Notes under the pieces: model-generated | What the model saw: only the letters and a program-made list of their open reading frames with translations | Database searches by the model: none | Told to the model about the DNA's origin: nothing | Shown: positions 4,380 through 5,110 of the stretch, one piece after another | Layout: each line of letters begins with the position of its first letter | Position numbering within the stretch: position 1 is the stretch's first letter | NCBI GenBank assembly: GCA_937898635.1 | Contig: CALEJW010000141.1 | Coordinates: forward strand, 1 to 5,110 | Source of the DNA: an uncultured Pseudomonadota bacterium | GTDB lineage: Bacteria; Pseudomonadota; Gammaproteobacteria; Burkholderiales; Usitatibacteraceae | Direction of reading: 5' to 3' | Length of the DNA: 5,110 nucleotides | Position numbers and translations under genes: made by a program

Positions 4380-5110
4380 ATGCCCGACCTCCTCGCTGGC
4401 CTGAATCCCGAGCAACTCCGGGCCGTCACCCTTCCGCGCGAATCCGCCCTCATCCTCGCCGGGGCCGGCAGCGGCAAGACGCGCGTGCTCACCACGCGCA
4501 TCGCCCATCTCATCCAGTCGGGGCAGGCGAGCCCGGCGGGGATCCTCGCCGTCACCTTCACCAACAAGGCGGCGCGCGAGATGCTCACGCGGCTCTCGGC
4601 GATGCTCCCCATCAACACGCGCGGCATGTGGGTGGGCACTTTCCACGGCCTGTGCAACCGGTTGCTGCGCGCGCACCACCGCGACGCGAACCTCCCGCAG
4701 CTCTTCCAGATCCTGGATTCCGGCGACCAGCTTTCGCTGGTGAAGCGCCTGGCCAAGGCGCAGAACCTCGACGAGGAGAAGTTCGCCCCGCGCCAGCTGC
4801 AGCACTTCATCAACAACTGCAAGGAGGCGGGGTTGCGCGCCAACGCCGTGGAGGCGGGCGACGACTTCACGCGCCGCATGGCGGCCTTCTACGCCGACTA
4901 CGACGCGCAGTGCAACCGCGAGGGCGTGGTGGATTTCGCGGAGCTGCTGCTGCGCACCTACGAGCTGCTCGTGCGCGACGCGAACCTGCTCGCCCACTAC
5001 CAGGCGCGCTTCCGCTACGTGCTGGTGGACGAGTTCCAGGACACCAACAAGCTGCAGTACAAGTGGGTGCGCCTCATGGCCGGGCCCGCGGGATGCGTCT
5101 TCGCGGTGGG
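4380..5110 (+). CDS. uvrD: DNA helicase II UvrD, 5' part
   Basis: UvrD is a superfamily 1A 3'-5' helicase. It removes the incised oligonucleotide in nucleotide-excision repair and unwinds DNA in methyl-directed mismatch repair. The 243 visible codons cover domain 1A and part of 1B: the Q-motif region LNPEQLRAV (8-16), Walker A AGAGSGKT (27-34), motif Ia AVTFTNKAAREM (57-68), motif Ib WVGTFHGLCNRLLRAHH (84-100), VDFAELLLR (184-192) and Walker B VLVDEFQDTN (214-223). Segments such as MWVGTFHGL, LLRAHH, DANLPQ, FQILDS and VDFAELLLR match E. coli UvrD as I recall it, favouring uvrD over rep or pcrA. The ATG at 4380 gives the expected N-terminal length. No Shine-Dalgarno sequence precedes it; the leader is pyrimidine-rich. 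The gene runs off the right edge intact as far as seen. Confidence 0.97.
   Translation, partial: MPDLLAGLNPEQLRAVTLPRESALILAGAGSGKTRVLTTRIAHLIQSGQASPAGILAVTFTNKAAREMLTRLSAMLPINTRGMWVGTFHGLCNRLLRAHHRDANLPQLFQILDSGDQLSLVKRLAKAQNLDEEKFAPRQLQHFINNCKEAGLRANAVEAGDDFTRRMAAFYADYDAQCNREGVVDFAELLLRTYELLVRDANLLAHYQARFRYVLVDEFQDTNKLQYKWVRLMAGPAGCVFAV

Noticed and set aside
3080..4879. A 599-codon minus-strand frame across leuS, the FecR/SPOR gene and uvrD
   Set aside because: It runs antisense to two well-supported genes and partly within leuS in another frame. Its translation is low complexity (Arg/Ala/Pro-rich) and lacks domains.

Overview
The window is about 70% GC and carries a gene set typical of a high-GC Gram-negative proteobacterium, most likely a betaproteobacterium. 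The evidence is a leuS-lptE-(holA) operon, an LptE whose mature end starts with the Cys-Gly-Phe-Gln-Leu-Arg-Gly signature, a FecR/SPOR periplasmic protein, and a UvrD that resembles E. coli DNA helicase II across its whole visible length. The taxonomic call is an inference from gene content and composition; there is no rRNA or other direct marker here.

Layout. On the minus strand, read right to left, lie leuS (3284-675, complete leucyl-tRNA synthetase), lptE (502-14, LPS-assembly lipoprotein) and the first few codons of a third gene, probably holA, whose ATG overlaps the lptE stop (ATGA at 17-14). On the plus strand, diverging from leuS, lie a secreted FecR-domain/SPOR-domain protein (3452-4306) and the first 243 codons of uvrD (4380 to the right edge). 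The leuS promoter looks like an extended -10 type (TGCTATAAT, minus strand). uvrD has its own TATAAT box and a pyrimidine-rich leader without a Shine-Dalgarno sequence.

The most unusual part is 496-674, the spacer between leuS and lptE. It holds four copies of a GC-rich palindromic repeat. Three are head-to-tail with an exact 45-bp period, two of them identical over 38 bp. The fourth is inverted and abuts lptE. This inverted copy appears to supply both the Shine-Dalgarno sequence (GGGAGAGGG) and the GTG start codon of lptE. Its SD lies in the 3' arm of a perfect 9-bp hairpin, and the SD plus start codon can also pair with the upstream copies over about 17 bp. A dispersed repeat therefore seems to have become the translation-initiation region of an essential outer-membrane assembly gene.

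Functionally, leuS charges tRNA-Leu, LptE works with LptD to place LPS in the outer membrane, HolA is the delta subunit of the DNA polymerase III clamp loader, the FecR/SPOR protein probably sits in the periplasm on peptidoglycan, and UvrD serves nucleotide-excision and mismatch repair. The leuS-lptE-holA order is widespread housekeeping synteny. No phage, transposase, CRISPR array, tRNA or rRNA was seen.
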